From: Dipteris shenzhenensis | Lineage: Eukaryota; Polypodiophyta; Polypodiopsida; Gleicheniales | NCBI GenBank assembly: GCA_047967505.1 | Contig: CM106540.1 | Length of the DNA: 64,000 bases | Direction: 5' to 3' (one strand) | Part shown: positions 11,553-22,715 of the stretch, piece by piece | Layout: the number at the start of each line of letters is the position of its first letter | Numbering within the stretch: position 1 is the stretch's first letter | The notes under the pieces: generated by a model | Database searches by the model: none | Seen by the model: the letters and a program-made list of their open reading frames with translations, nothing else | Told to the model about the DNA's origin: nothing | Made by a program: the position numbers and the translations under genes

Positions 11553-11689
11553 CACGGTTGGGAGGCAGCGCCATCTATTGTATCAGTTCTACAGTAATCA
11601 AATTTTTGATTCTCCATACTATCTATGTTCTCTCTTACGTACGAGATCCTGTTATCTGTTGAGCACAGACGTTGTATTGTTTTCTTACA
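11553..11689 (+). repeat. Distal part of copia-2's 5' LTR
   Basis: This segment continues from the copia-1 insertion point to TTACA immediately before a primer-binding site, so it is the end (U5 side) of a plus-strand LTR. The other part lies left of copia-1. Confidence 0.6.
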
Positions 11690-11701
11690 TGGTATCAGAG
11701 C
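11690..11701 (+). other. copia-2 primer-binding site (tRNA-iMet)
   Basis: TGGTATCAGAGC directly after the LTR-terminal CA. This is the canonical plant Copia primer-binding site complementary to the 3' end of initiator tRNA-Met, and it fixes both the strand and the LTR boundary. Confidence 0.9.
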
Positions 11702-11752
11702 CTGGACTCTAGCAAGAAGATTTGGTAGTGTGTTTCTGTTTGCGAGCAGATT

Positions 11753-14700
11753 GTGAGAGATGGCCAACCTGCAAGACTGCAAATCCCACTGTTCGGCGAA
11801 AGCAAAAAGTTGGACGGCTCTAACTATCCACTCTGGAAGTTCAAGATGAAGACCATCCTAAGCGCATATGAGCTTTGGGACACTGCTACTAGGGTGGACA
11901 TGAGGCCGGTTGCGACGAGACCGGATCCAGCCAATGCCAGACAATAGATACTACCAACTACGGATGAGATTCTCCCGTGGACAAGAAGAAATACAGATGC
12001 ACTGTGTTCTATTGTCTGCAGTGTAAGTGATTTCGTCATGGCATTAATTCAACATGTCACCACAGCAGAGGAGGCATGGACGGTCTTGAAAAATCAGTAC
12101 GAGACCACGAATTCAGAATCTGGAGACTCAACTCACGAATGAGAAATTGTCTGAGTCTGAAGCGGCAGAGAAGTTCATCACCAGGGTGAAGAATTTGCGC
12201 GATTAGATGACTGCGATTGGCATCACCATCACCAGCGAGAATCTAGCATGAAGGTGTATAAGGATTCTCCCACCAAAGTACGACTGTCTTGTTACGATGC
12301 TGAATACACAGAACAGAAATCCGCCCCTCAACTTTGAGGATTTCAGCGCGATGCTTTTGGAGGAGGAGATGCATCAAAAGACAAGGACTAGAGAAGATTC
12401 GGCTTTCTATGCTGGATCAAAGAAAGGTAAGGGTAAGGACTCTGGTAACCCATCTTCTTCTGATGATAAAAAGAGAAAGAAGAAGATCAAGTGCTTCTAT
12501 TGCAACAAGGAAGGGCACAAGCAGAATCAGTGCCGAAAGAAGATTGCAGATGAGAAGAACGGAGTAAAGAAAGACTCCAACAACAGTGCGCAGGTAGCAC
12601 CAGTAGAGCTGTTCATAGCAATTGAGGAGATTTGCATGGAGGCAGTTCATGTACCTGCGAATGAACCTTGGATCATTGACAGTGGTGCGTCACGCCACAT
12701 GACCAGTCGGAAGGATTGGTATACCTCTCTACAGCCGGTAGGGAATGACATTCTGGTAGCAATCGGCAATGATGCAAAATGTCAGCAAAAGGAAAAGGTA
12801 CGATTGCTCTCAAGTCAGATGGAGTTGTAAAATAGTTGTTCGATGTTCTTTATGTGCCAAATATCAAGAGGAACTTGTTGTCCATTTTTGTGATCACGGA
12901 TCGGGACCTTAAAGTTCAATTCGATAAGAATGGTGTACAGATCCTGGATCTTTAAGGAAAGGTCATTGGTAAAGGAACACAGTGCAACAACATCTATGAA
13001 CTCTCAGCTTTTAGTGCTCGAACCGATGTGAAGAACACTAAGCTATGGCATGAGAGGTTTGGTCATCTAAACCTTAGTTCTTTTAAGGAGATGCATAAAA
13101 GTGGAATGATTGCAAACCTACTAGAAATTTTAGATCTGCCCGATGTATGTGAAGCTTGCATGATTGGCAAGTAGCATTGGCAGCCCTTTCCTAAAGAGGC
13201 TAGTAGGGCAAAGGCTCCTCTAGAGCTCATTCACACGGACCTCTGTGGAAAGATGGAGACGAAAGCTTTGGGTGGTTCCTACTACTTCATGATGCTGATC
13301 GATGACTACAGTAGAAGGATATGGATATACTTACTGAAGACTAAAGACGAGGCTTTTAATAAGTTCAAGGAATGGCATGTAATGGTCGAGAAAGAAACGA
13401 GGAAGAACGTGAAGAAATTGAGATCATACAGAGATGGAGAGTTCACATCAACTGAATTCGAGAGTTACTGCAAAAGTCACGGGATCAAGAGGTAGAAACC
13501 CCCACCACATACATCACAGCAAAATGGAGTAGCAGAATGCAAGATGCGCGTCATCTATGAAATGGGCAGGAGTATGATGAAAGGGAAAGATTTGCCAAAG
13601 GCTTTCAGGGCTAAAGCATGTAACACTGCAGTTTACATTATGAATCGTAGCTACACGAAAGCTGTGAATGGGATGACTCCACTGTAGGCCTTTTCTGGTA
13701 AGAAACCTTCAGCTGCACATTTCAGAGTTTTTGGATGTGACTGTTTTGTGCATGTCCCTGATGCTAACAGGACCAAATGGGAACTGAAGAGCCGGAAGTG
13801 TATTTTCTTGGGCTACAGTGAAGAGGCGAAGGGTTAGCATCTCTATAACCCTGTTACCAAGAAGGTAATAGTAAGTCGCGATGTGGTCTTCTCAAAACAT
13901 CCACATCAATTGGAGGAGGATGCTTCCTTTCCAGACAACCAAGACTAGGATATCCATCCAGTACCACCACCAACAGCAGACCGAACTCCCCCAACGGTGC
14001 TTGGGAGGATTCAAGATAAAGAAGATGAAGAAGAGCCTACAGAACCACAACAGCAAAAAGTGGGTAAAGCAGCATTTGGACGGCAGAGAACCTCTAGCCA
14101 TTGAGGAGGAACCATCCGAACAACGTCGGTCCAAGAGATTAGAGGAGCAAAGAAGAGCGCAGGAACACTTGGTCAACTATGCTTTGATGACAGAAGTGAT
14201 CCGTGCTGTTGAACCCAAGTGTCTTGAAGAGGCACAGGGTGATGATAGGTGGATGGAGGCTATGCAGTCGGAGTATGGCTCCATAATGAAGAACAACACT
14301 TGGGACCTTGTGGATCGTCCACCAAAATGCAAGGTAATCGGCACCAAGTGGGTGTACAAGACCAAGTACAAGTCTGACGGCACGCTGGATAAGTACAAGG
14401 CTCAGCTCGTGGCAAAAGGATTTGCACAGGTACATGGTTTTGATTATCAGGATACTTTTGCTCCCACAGCTCGACTAACCACAATTTGCAGTGTTTTGGC
14501 TTTAGCTACCCAAGGAAGTTGGCCCGTGTTTCAAATGGATGTAAAATCTGCCTTTCTAAATGGGGATCTCAAGGACGAGGTATACATGGAACAACCACCA
14601 GGTTTTGTGATCCTCGGTTCATAAGTAAAGTCTGTAAACTAAAGAAGGCACTTTATGGGCTAAAATAGGCCCCATGAGCGTGGTACTAGCGAATTGATGC

Positions 14701-15716
14701 CTACTTTCTGCAAAACGGGTTCAGGAGGAGCCCATCAGATGCAAATTTGTATATCTTTAGAGAAGGAGGCAGGTGTATGATCGTGGTCCTTTATGTGGAC
14801 GACCTTGTCATAACAGGGAACCATGAAGAGAAGATCTCGCAGACAAAGCATTTGCTAGGAAGAGAGTTTGAAATGACAGGACTGATGCATTTCTGTTTGG
14901 GGATTGAAGTTTGGCAAGAGCTGAAACAAATCTTCATTTCACAGCTGAAGTATGCTGGAGAGATACTGAAGGCATTTGGCATGGCTGAGTGCAAGACAGT
15001 TGGTACCCCTATGGAGGTTGACGTGAAGCTCTCAAATAAGGATTCATCACCACTGGTGGACGAAGTGAAGTATAGAAGGCTTGTGGACAGTTTGATTTAC
15101 TTGTGCAACACATGACCAGACATCAGCTTTGCGGTTGGTGTACTAAGTAGGTTTTCCAATAAGCCCCGGGAGAACCATTGGAGGGCAGGGATGTGGGTGC
15201 TGAAATACATCAAAGGCACACTTGATTATGGCATCACCTATACCAAGGGCAACATCTTGACCGAATTCTATGACTCGGATTGGGCAGGAGACATGGACAG
15301 CAGGAGATCAGTGACAGGTTACTGTTTCTCACTTAGAGCTGTGTCATGGGTCAGCAAGAAGCAACCCATAGTTGCTCTTTCTTCTACCGAGGCTGAGTAC
15401 AAATTAGCATGCTTTGCTTCTTGCGAGGCAGTGTGGTTGAGGAGGATTCTGGGGGACATGGGTGTAGTGCAAGCCTACGCAGTTATCATGTGATAATCAG
15501 AGTTACATGGCGATTGCAAAGAACCCTATGTTCCACGCTCGCACAAAAGACATTGAGATTCAATATCACTTTGTACGCAAGCTCATCATGGATGGAGAGG
15601 TCGACTTGGTGTACTGTCCGACTACAGAGAATGCTGCAGACATCTTCACAAAAGGAAGAGAACAATTTTTGGAGAAAGACTATGAAACAAAACGATTCGA
15701 AACATTGCAGAGTTGA
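11753..15716 (+). pseudogene. copia-2 gag-pol remnant
   Basis: Old Copia polyprotein in plus orientation. Gag reads LFGESKKLDGSNYPLWKFKM near 11785, but the start ATGGCCAACC at 11761 is in a different frame. A CCHC knuckle (CFYCNKEGHKQNQC) lies near 12490, protease WIIDSGASRHMTS near 12670, GAG-pre-integrase LWHERFGHLN near 13045, integrase HTDLCG and IDDYSRRIW near 13230-13320, RT KWVYKTKYKSDG near 14347 and YVDDLVITG near 14793, and RNase H YDSDWAGD and SSTEAEY near 15270-15390, ending with the ADIFTKG tail near 15640. At least ten stops or frame changes interrupt it, several being TAG or TGA where CAG or CGA would be expected. No 3' LTR was found; TGTAGGATGC at 15727 is a possible start. 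Confidence 0.92.
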
Positions 15717-15879
15717 AGGCTGGTAGTGTAGGATGCAAGCATTGAATTCAACTAGTAAGGTAAGCAAACAGTTAATTTAATTTATCAATCCAATTCTTTA
15801 AATAGGATGTTCTTTATTCAATGATTCTTATTACAAGTGAAATTGGTATTGCTTGTTTATTGTTGTAAGAAAATATTAG

Positions 15880-17182
15880 AGCCTGCAAAGGAAAACATAG
15901 ACCCAAAGGTTATTCCTGTCAAACAAATAAAAGGATTGCTATCCGGTCACGTAGCAAAGGGATTGATTAAAGAGAAGAAGTTCAAAACAATATGACTGAA
16001 TGTTGTGGAGGAATTCATTTCCAATAATAAGGTTGATGTGGATACAATGCAAGAAGCTTTTGATGTCAGTGGAGTCAGCAAAAAAGAATATGCTTCAATT
16101 TACAATGCTCTCTCCTCTAACTTAAGAGATAGAGAATAAATGAGTGCTTCTACCCAGCCCAGCAGCTATATGGAGAAAAAGAGGATTATTGAATACATAA
16201 ATAGATCAGTATATTGGACAATATAACCATATTGAAGGGATCTATCATGGTAGTAAGGGAAGCACTGTGTATGATCCTTTTAATAATATTTTTGTGGATG
16301 TTAAACAAATGCAGAGAAGAATGGTAGAGTTTTATAGTCTTTCATTCGAAGAATGCAAAGGTGTTTTGAAATTTGTTATCAAATTGGATGAGTGTGAGAT
16401 TGTTAAGGAAAAAAAGATCGAGAGAGTCACTGTTACCTTAATGAATCGAGCACTTGATACATCACAAGCTATTTGAGTGTGCAATCAGAAAAACATATAT
16501 GGTAGTTAGGCTCCTTTGAGGTATGCAAACATTCCATATTGTATAAGGCAATGCTCTTTTTTTTAATCTTAAAATAATCTTACAGTGTGAATTTTATTTT
16601 TCACAGGTCAAGACAGAGGACCATGAAACTCTTTCTTGGGTATTTCATCATACTGACATACCAACAATAATCAAGAGTCAAATTCAAGGTGAACATCTCC
16701 ATGTTGCAAGAAAAGGTGACTTTCAAGTAGAGTGGCATATGGCAGGTGATTTGAAAACACTTAAGTGTATGTATAATGTAAGTAAAGGAGGAAATTCAAA
16801 GTCTCCTTCTCTATATTGCAAAGAGCCAGCACATGTGATGGATCATAAATGGTGGAAGAGAGCACCAAATAGAGACAAAGTAGATCCAAAATTTAAGTCT
16901 ATTCTTGACATTCCATTAAGTAATGTTCATATATACATATTGCATGCACTGTGTCGAATTGTGGAGAAGTTGGTCTTCCTTTATATTGGATTTTCTTGGA
17001 AGCTTCATCCTGAAAGAAGTAGAAAACATGCTCTCCAAGCATTGGAGAAAGTGTTGTCTCATATGGGTCTCCATGGAGGTGATGTTCATATAACAAAGGA
17101 TTTGAAAAAATCTACAAATGGCAAAGAGGTACCAATCAAGCCATGTATTGGTGGTGTCACTTACAAAAAGTATCATGTATGA
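15880..17182 (+). pseudogene. Broken transposase-like gene, family unresolved
   Basis: At least two coding blocks. Block 1 starts after an acceptor-like tattag at 15879 and reads PAKENIDPKVIPVKQIKGLL, with TGA at 15993-15995, to TAA at 16137. It continues in other frames to about 16518, including FNNIFVDVKQMQRRMVEFYS and LDECEIVKEKKIERVTVTLM. A donor-like ggtatgc (16517) and acceptor tttttcacag (16606) bound an intron. Block 2 (16607-17182) reads VKTEDHETLSWVFHH, then EWHMAGDLKTLKCMY, SPSLYC and LHALCRIVEKLVFLYIG. The order acidic residue, DHETL, GD.K.L and Cys is like RNase-H-fold transposases. DHETL also matches the tract carrying the second catalytic Asp of RAG1, which may be chance. Family membership is inference. 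Confidence 0.45.
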
Positions 17183-17399
17183 CATGCCATGGGTCACAAA
17201 AGAATGATAAAGGCAAGGAATACGAGTTCGAAAAGATCGATACCAAAGACCAAGGGTGTAGCAGTCAAGGGAGAAATGAAGACGACATGGATGCATGCCT
17301 CCGTTCTCCTCCACCCCACCGCCTAGACCGCCCCCAATTGACCCTCCCCCCAACTAGAGTGTTTCTCCCTATGAGAATTCAATCTCGATTTTGATGTTC

Positions 17400-20050
17400 A
17401 TAAAAGAAATTTCATTAAGCATATCCGTGTTCAAGACATGCTCGAGTACAAAAACAAAATCAATTTTTACCATAAGATTGAAAGGTGTTAAAAAAAGCAA
17501 TTTTATGCGTGTGTGTTCGAGCACAAAGACCAAATCGCTTTTTTAAGCATGCAAAGCAAGAATCACGATTTCAAAAGCACAATTTCATATGTGGAGCTTA
17601 AGATAATTTGCAGTAGACCTTTTTTGATTGACTTTGATTTGTACATGCTAAAAAATGTGATTTTAGCATAGGAAGAGGTGTTTGCTGCCCCAAATCACGT
17701 TTTTCAACCGTTTCTTATATTTGTTGCTCACACAAATCTTGGCCAATAAAAACACTAGTGGAATCGATAGTTGCATGTAAAAAATGGAGTACCTCTTGCA
17801 TCCTCGTCCATGGTATTAGTGTAAGTCTCTCGTCTGGCTATGCTTCATGTAAGTCTCTCGTTCGCAAATCTCGCCTTCTCACACAAGCCTTCTTCTGCCT
17901 CTTCTCGCAAGAGACTTCTCGCTTCCGCTTCTAGAGCCTTATAGAGTGCCACTTCCTCCAAAGACTACTCACAAGAGACTACTCCCAAGAGCAAGAGACT
18001 ACTCACAAGAGCCTTTTAGAGCGTTGCTTCTACCACCACCAATCGTCTCTCAGATTTGGTGCATGGTGCGAGACACCGAGGCCAACTAGTGAATTGTGAC
18101 AATCCCAAATGAGGCGCACACCTGAATTAGTAGACGAATATTTATAAATAGATACTAAGCCCACCACCCCATTAAAAGCGAGTTTCCAAATAAAGCTATA
18201 CTTCAAAAAATAGCAAGCTTCCGAATAAAAAGACATGTGGGGTCCATTTTGGCTCAACGTCATAGGGAGATGCAAGGCAGTGATTAGTCATCATAAGGTA
18301 GATGCGAGGTAGCGATTCGTTGTTTACAACAAGTTCGTGCAAGGATCGATGACGTTCTCCTACTCACAATTACCTCCCAGGTTGGTTCTCTTTTCCGTTT
18401 AAGGTAACATGCCATATCGCATTCTTGAGAATCTACAAATGCCAATCATGAATATCTCGTTGAAAAAGGCGATTTCACATCTCAAGATTTGGGCAACATG
18501 CTAGATAGCTTTTTCGAGTGTGTCTCAATCAAAATTAAAAAAGCGAGTTTTTAAAATTGATATCTTCCTCCAAAAAATGTGATTTTATGTAGGGATGCAT
18601 TGGGTAACAAGCGAAATTGCTTTTATGAGCGAAATTGCTTTTGGAGACTCTAAACTCAAAGTCCGCTCGAAAAAGTGATTTGTTGCTTCTTAGCAAGCCA
18701 ATTCATACCAATTCGCTTTTTTGAGCATGATTTAAAGATAATCTAGGCTCTATGTCAAGATTTGCTCACAAATGCAATTTGATGCTTCTTAGTAGCAAGC
18801 TATCTCACACAAACTTGCAAGTTTGTGGAGCATCTTGTATAGACATTTCTAAATAACAAAAAATGTGAAGCATCTTTTGATGATTTGAAATCTCAATCCA
18901 TTAGAAAATGTGATTTCATAATGTCACACGGTATTGTTTCATATCATATCGCTTTTTTCAACTATTGGAACAATTTGAACATTTTTTACAAGGTATTGCT
19001 CAATAGAAAAAGAGAGACTTTGCTATGGACTCGATAAATAGAGTGTTGTGGAAAGGTAGCACTATGCCAAATATGTAGATCTTGGAGTTGTAAAATAAGA
19101 CCTCTACCAATTATAAAAATGTTGTAGTCGGTGGGCCCCAAGAGAGCACTTTGACTAAGATAACGGCTATCCTAGCCATTATTAGCTTGCACGTGTAAGC
19201 GTCCAGTAAGGGTCCACTTTCAACCTACCATATATTGGATTCTAGGCCATTTACAACAAAGACTGAACGGCTAGCATGATTTTCCTTTATTATCTTCAAC
19301 TCGTGCATTACTATCAACCCAAGATAAGGGTTGGACTGTCTCTCTTTTTCCTAAGGTAGATAATGATCATCAAGTCAGTGCAAGGAAAAAATCCCCCCAA
19401 TAGACGATCAATACCCTCCAGGTTGGTTTCCTTGTTTGTTTCTTTATTTGTTATCATCGTTTGAAAAAAAATGCTCAAAGAAGCCATTTCAAGTCTTTCA
19501 AGAAGTCGTCATATAGAAAATAGAGTTGTTCAACATAATTGTTTAAGTGTATGGTATAATTACAAAAACATTATATTTTGTGTTTAAAAAAGCGATTTCA
19601 TCCTCCACAACAGGTTGTGGCATACCAAATCACTTTTTTGAGCATGATATGAAGACATTATAGGTTAGAATTGAAGCTCCGCTCAAAAAAGCGATTTCAT
19701 GCTTCCTAGGCAAGTTATCTCACACAAAATCACTTTTTTGAGCATATTTCATAGACATGGCTACTCATTACTCGAAACTATTTCCAAAAAGTGAATTCAG
19801 CCTTGATGGCTAGTGTATGACACTTGAAATCGCTTTTTCAAACATTTTTTACCTGTGAAGCGATTTTAGTATGTTGGTATTGTTTAGAGTATATTGTTTT
19901 AAAAATCTTTCTTTAGCATATTTTCCATTGTTTGAAGCATGAGAAAGTGGTTTGGTATGTTGGTGTACTATGATGTAATTCTAAATCTCTTTGTTGAGCA
20001 TGTTTTGCATATGTCCTATTGTGGTTTGCAATCTTACAACCTCTCTTGAT
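17400..20050. repeat. Array of short inverted repeats built on AAGCGATTT / AAATCGCTT
   Basis: No gene. A motif close to GCTCAAAAAAGCGATTTCAT and its reverse complement AAATCRCTTTTTTGAGCAT recur many times in both orientations, for example near 17533, 18470, 18670-18725, 18945, 19590-19640, 19680-19745 and 19835. Several pairs sit 50-70 bp apart as potential hairpins (19680-19697 with 19728-19745). Shared linker words such as ATGCTTC and CAAG.TATCTCACACAAA show the whole unit was amplified. The array fills the space between the transposase-like gene and the H3/Ulp1 gene. AT-rich. Confidence 0.7.
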
Positions 20051-20096
20051 GCTTTGAGGATTGTGTTTGATGTTTTTTTAGTTAAGAAGATTGGAT

Positions 20097-21860
20097 ATGG
20101 CAAGGACCAAATCTCTAGCAAGAAAACATGGAAAAGGTCTTGACATCACAGTAGTTGCTACCAAAGTAGAAGCATCTCAAAGGGGCCATCACCAAAGAAA
20201 GGGTAAATCAGTGCATATACTCAAGCAAGCTAAACTAAGAAGGTTTAGGCAAAAAACATTAGCACTAAGAGAGATTAGAGAAGCACAATTGGCCATGGGA
20301 TTTGCTATCCCAAAAGCCCCATTCCAAAGGCTTGTCAGGAGAATTTGTGTTGAGGATTGGAATCTTGAACATCGATGGCAGAGAACAGCTTTGCATACTC
20401 TTCAAGAAGTTGCTGAAGATTATATGATAGAGTTTTTTTAGGATGGAATGCTTGTAGCTACCCATGCACATAGAGTCACATTCATGGTTAAAGATATTGA
20501 GACCGTGAAGAGGGTAAGATATAGATATGACAAGCTCCTTCATCCCACTAGTTGGGTGGATAAAAAAATAAGAGACATCTTATTGGTTCCACCAGCCCGA
20601 CAGCCAAAGGATGAGGGCATTCAAATACAAGAAGTGACACATAACAGAGACACAAGGGCCAAGGTTGCCTACTATGAAGAGTACATTTCACTAGAAAGGG
20701 AGAAAAGCAACCAGCAATTTATTCACGAGACAACTTTAAGAGATTCGATAAATTGTCAAAGGTTGGCTGAGTTGGGTTCTAGATTTTTTATTTCTTATGT
20801 GACTATGTTTGAGGCAAGACATATTACCATGACAACTGAATGCATAAATGCATTCAAATCAAAGAATGAGTGGGTCACTGATCAGATTATCATGGATGTC
20901 CTTTGGTAAGTTTTTTTAGACGTTTTCATATTTAATATAGTCTTAATAATGTTGAAGTGCTTAACAATTGATTTTGAATATTGGGGGACAATACATAAAC
21001 CTTGTTCAAGAACTCTTCCTCTTCATTGATGTAGTTGATGTTTTCTTGAACAGTATATACTAGAATGAATTGCGTCAGGAAGCCCAGCATGAAGTCTTTA
21101 TAATTGATACTACCTTCTCTATAAAACTCGAAGATCCGAGGGTTGCACCAACTGAGTTGAAGAAGTGGTTTACATATTGCAACTTCACAAATGTTACTCT
21201 TGTTATTTGCTTTCAATGCAAGGTACGTGATTAAATTGTATTAGAATACATATTTGTCTCTTAGTAGAGAATCACTGATGTATTTTTCTTCTCTTGTAGC
21301 AACCATTGGAGCCTAGTTTGTGTAGATCTTAAAGACAAGCGGTGCTTTAAAATCAACTCTCTATATGGCACCCATAAAGGATTCAATCTGTATGTTGTTT
21401 TCATCCTTTATCTTTTATTTTATTTATTAGAAACATTGCAGGTGTTTGAAGAGACTTTTCACTGCATTGGATTTATGTCCTCCCAATGTAAATTTATTAG
21501 ACACCATTCAAATTATTGATATGCTAGTGAGAGAACAATTTCTTTTCCACAAACTTGATACATCTTTCTTCACAACCATCTCTCAATGTTGATATCCTTG
21601 TGCAGGCACCACAATAAGATGATCCAAATTCATGTGGGTGGAGAACATTATTCCATGCCAAGTACATGCTAGACACTTTTTTTGGAGCACAAATACTAGA
21701 GATGGTAAATATAAAGATCTTTATTGCATATCTTATATATAATGACAAGATGTTAATGAATATTTGATACATTTCTCTCTCCTCATAGCTTCAAGAGGAT
21801 AGCTACACATCCATTGATATAAATGGATATACAGCTCAAGTATGCAAAGAAGGCTCCTAA
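20097..21860 (+). pseudogene. Histone-H3-fold (CENH3-like) and Ulp1/C48 protease domains in one broken gene
   Basis: The start ATG (20097) gives MARTKSLARK, like the H3 tail start. The histone fold follows: LRRFRQKTLALREIR, APFQRLVRR, HRWQRTALHTLQEVAEDYM and, past a stop, HAHRVTFMVKDIE. Loop 1 is one residue longer than canonical H3, and the Trp and AEDY are as in CENH3. A linker leads to NEWVTDQIIMDVL, the first Ulp1 helix. Inferred exons: 20097-20905, 21054-21222, 21300-21389, 21442-21487, 21606-21704, 21789-21860. Phase is kept at junctions 1, 3, 4 and 5; the second is off by one base. The Ulp1 core shows NHWSLVCVDLKDKR (His codon 21304) and PNSCGWRTLF (Cys codon 21633). The catalytic Asp position is Asn (21355). 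Stops: TAG 20439, TAG near 21060, TAA 21615. About 428 codons. Confidence 0.72.
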
Positions 21861-22161
21861 AGAGAAGCAAAAAAAGAAGCCCATTCGTGTTGGATCTAGT
21901 TCTTCTATTAAAGAGAATGCAAAGCAGGAGCCACTGATGGTGGATGAGGAGCCGGTAAGGCAAGAGCCTGTTAAAGTTGATGAGGAGAAGATTCAAGAGC
22001 AGGTGAAGGTGGATGAGTAGAATACACAAGAGGGCGCTCACAAGGAGGAACAGCTGGAGGAGAAATAGGAACACATTTATTCCGAACATCAGCCTTCTCA
22101 GCAATCTTTCTCAAACCCTCCCATAAAGCCTTCCACTAAGCAGCAGACTCCTTGAATGAAG
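21823..22161 (+). pseudogene. Lys/Glu-rich tail region after the Ulp1 domain
   Basis: Open stretch reading KKAPKEKQKKKPIRVG, then repeats of (V)KVDEE and QEPV/QEQV, to TAG at 22018. It stays open in frame apart from a second TAG near 22066 and reaches TGA near 22157. It overlaps the last exon of the H3/Ulp1 gene in another frame. It could be the gene's charged C-terminal tail displaced by a frameshift near 21845, or an unrelated exon. No domain recognised. Confidence 0.4.
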
Positions 22162-22715
22162 TGGATATGCCATGGCATGTTTAATGCAGGCTTATGGATG
22201 TTTTTCATCTGCAGTAGAGACAGTCCATGTCATTTAACTTCTCTTGACAAATATATTCTTGTAACACAATTTTGTGACAAAACAGCAGCTATTATCCTAA
22301 GAATTTGATGTAATTGAGTGTACAAGTTTCAAATTTTTTTGCAAAAAAATGCGGTTTCTTTTTAATAATAGCTTGGTATACCTCATTCCATCCCAAACAC
22401 ATGAACATAATTAAAGTCTTTGATATCTACAAAGCAACAAGTTTAAATTAGGTCTAGACTTTGTTATTAGTTTAGATTTAAAATCACTTAAAACATTACC
22501 TGATCTCATGAGCTTTGATCTATCTCAATAATTGTACTCGCAAGATCTTTGCACTTTATTGTGCTTTCTCTTCTTTGTAGAATCTACACATACACACAAT
22601 GTCAAAATTGTAACTGAAATAATTAAACTAAAAGCAATCTTAAAAATCTACTTCACCTTCTTGTTGTTGAGAACAAATGAAAATCATTTGTTCTCAACAA
22701 CGTCATTACGTAAAA

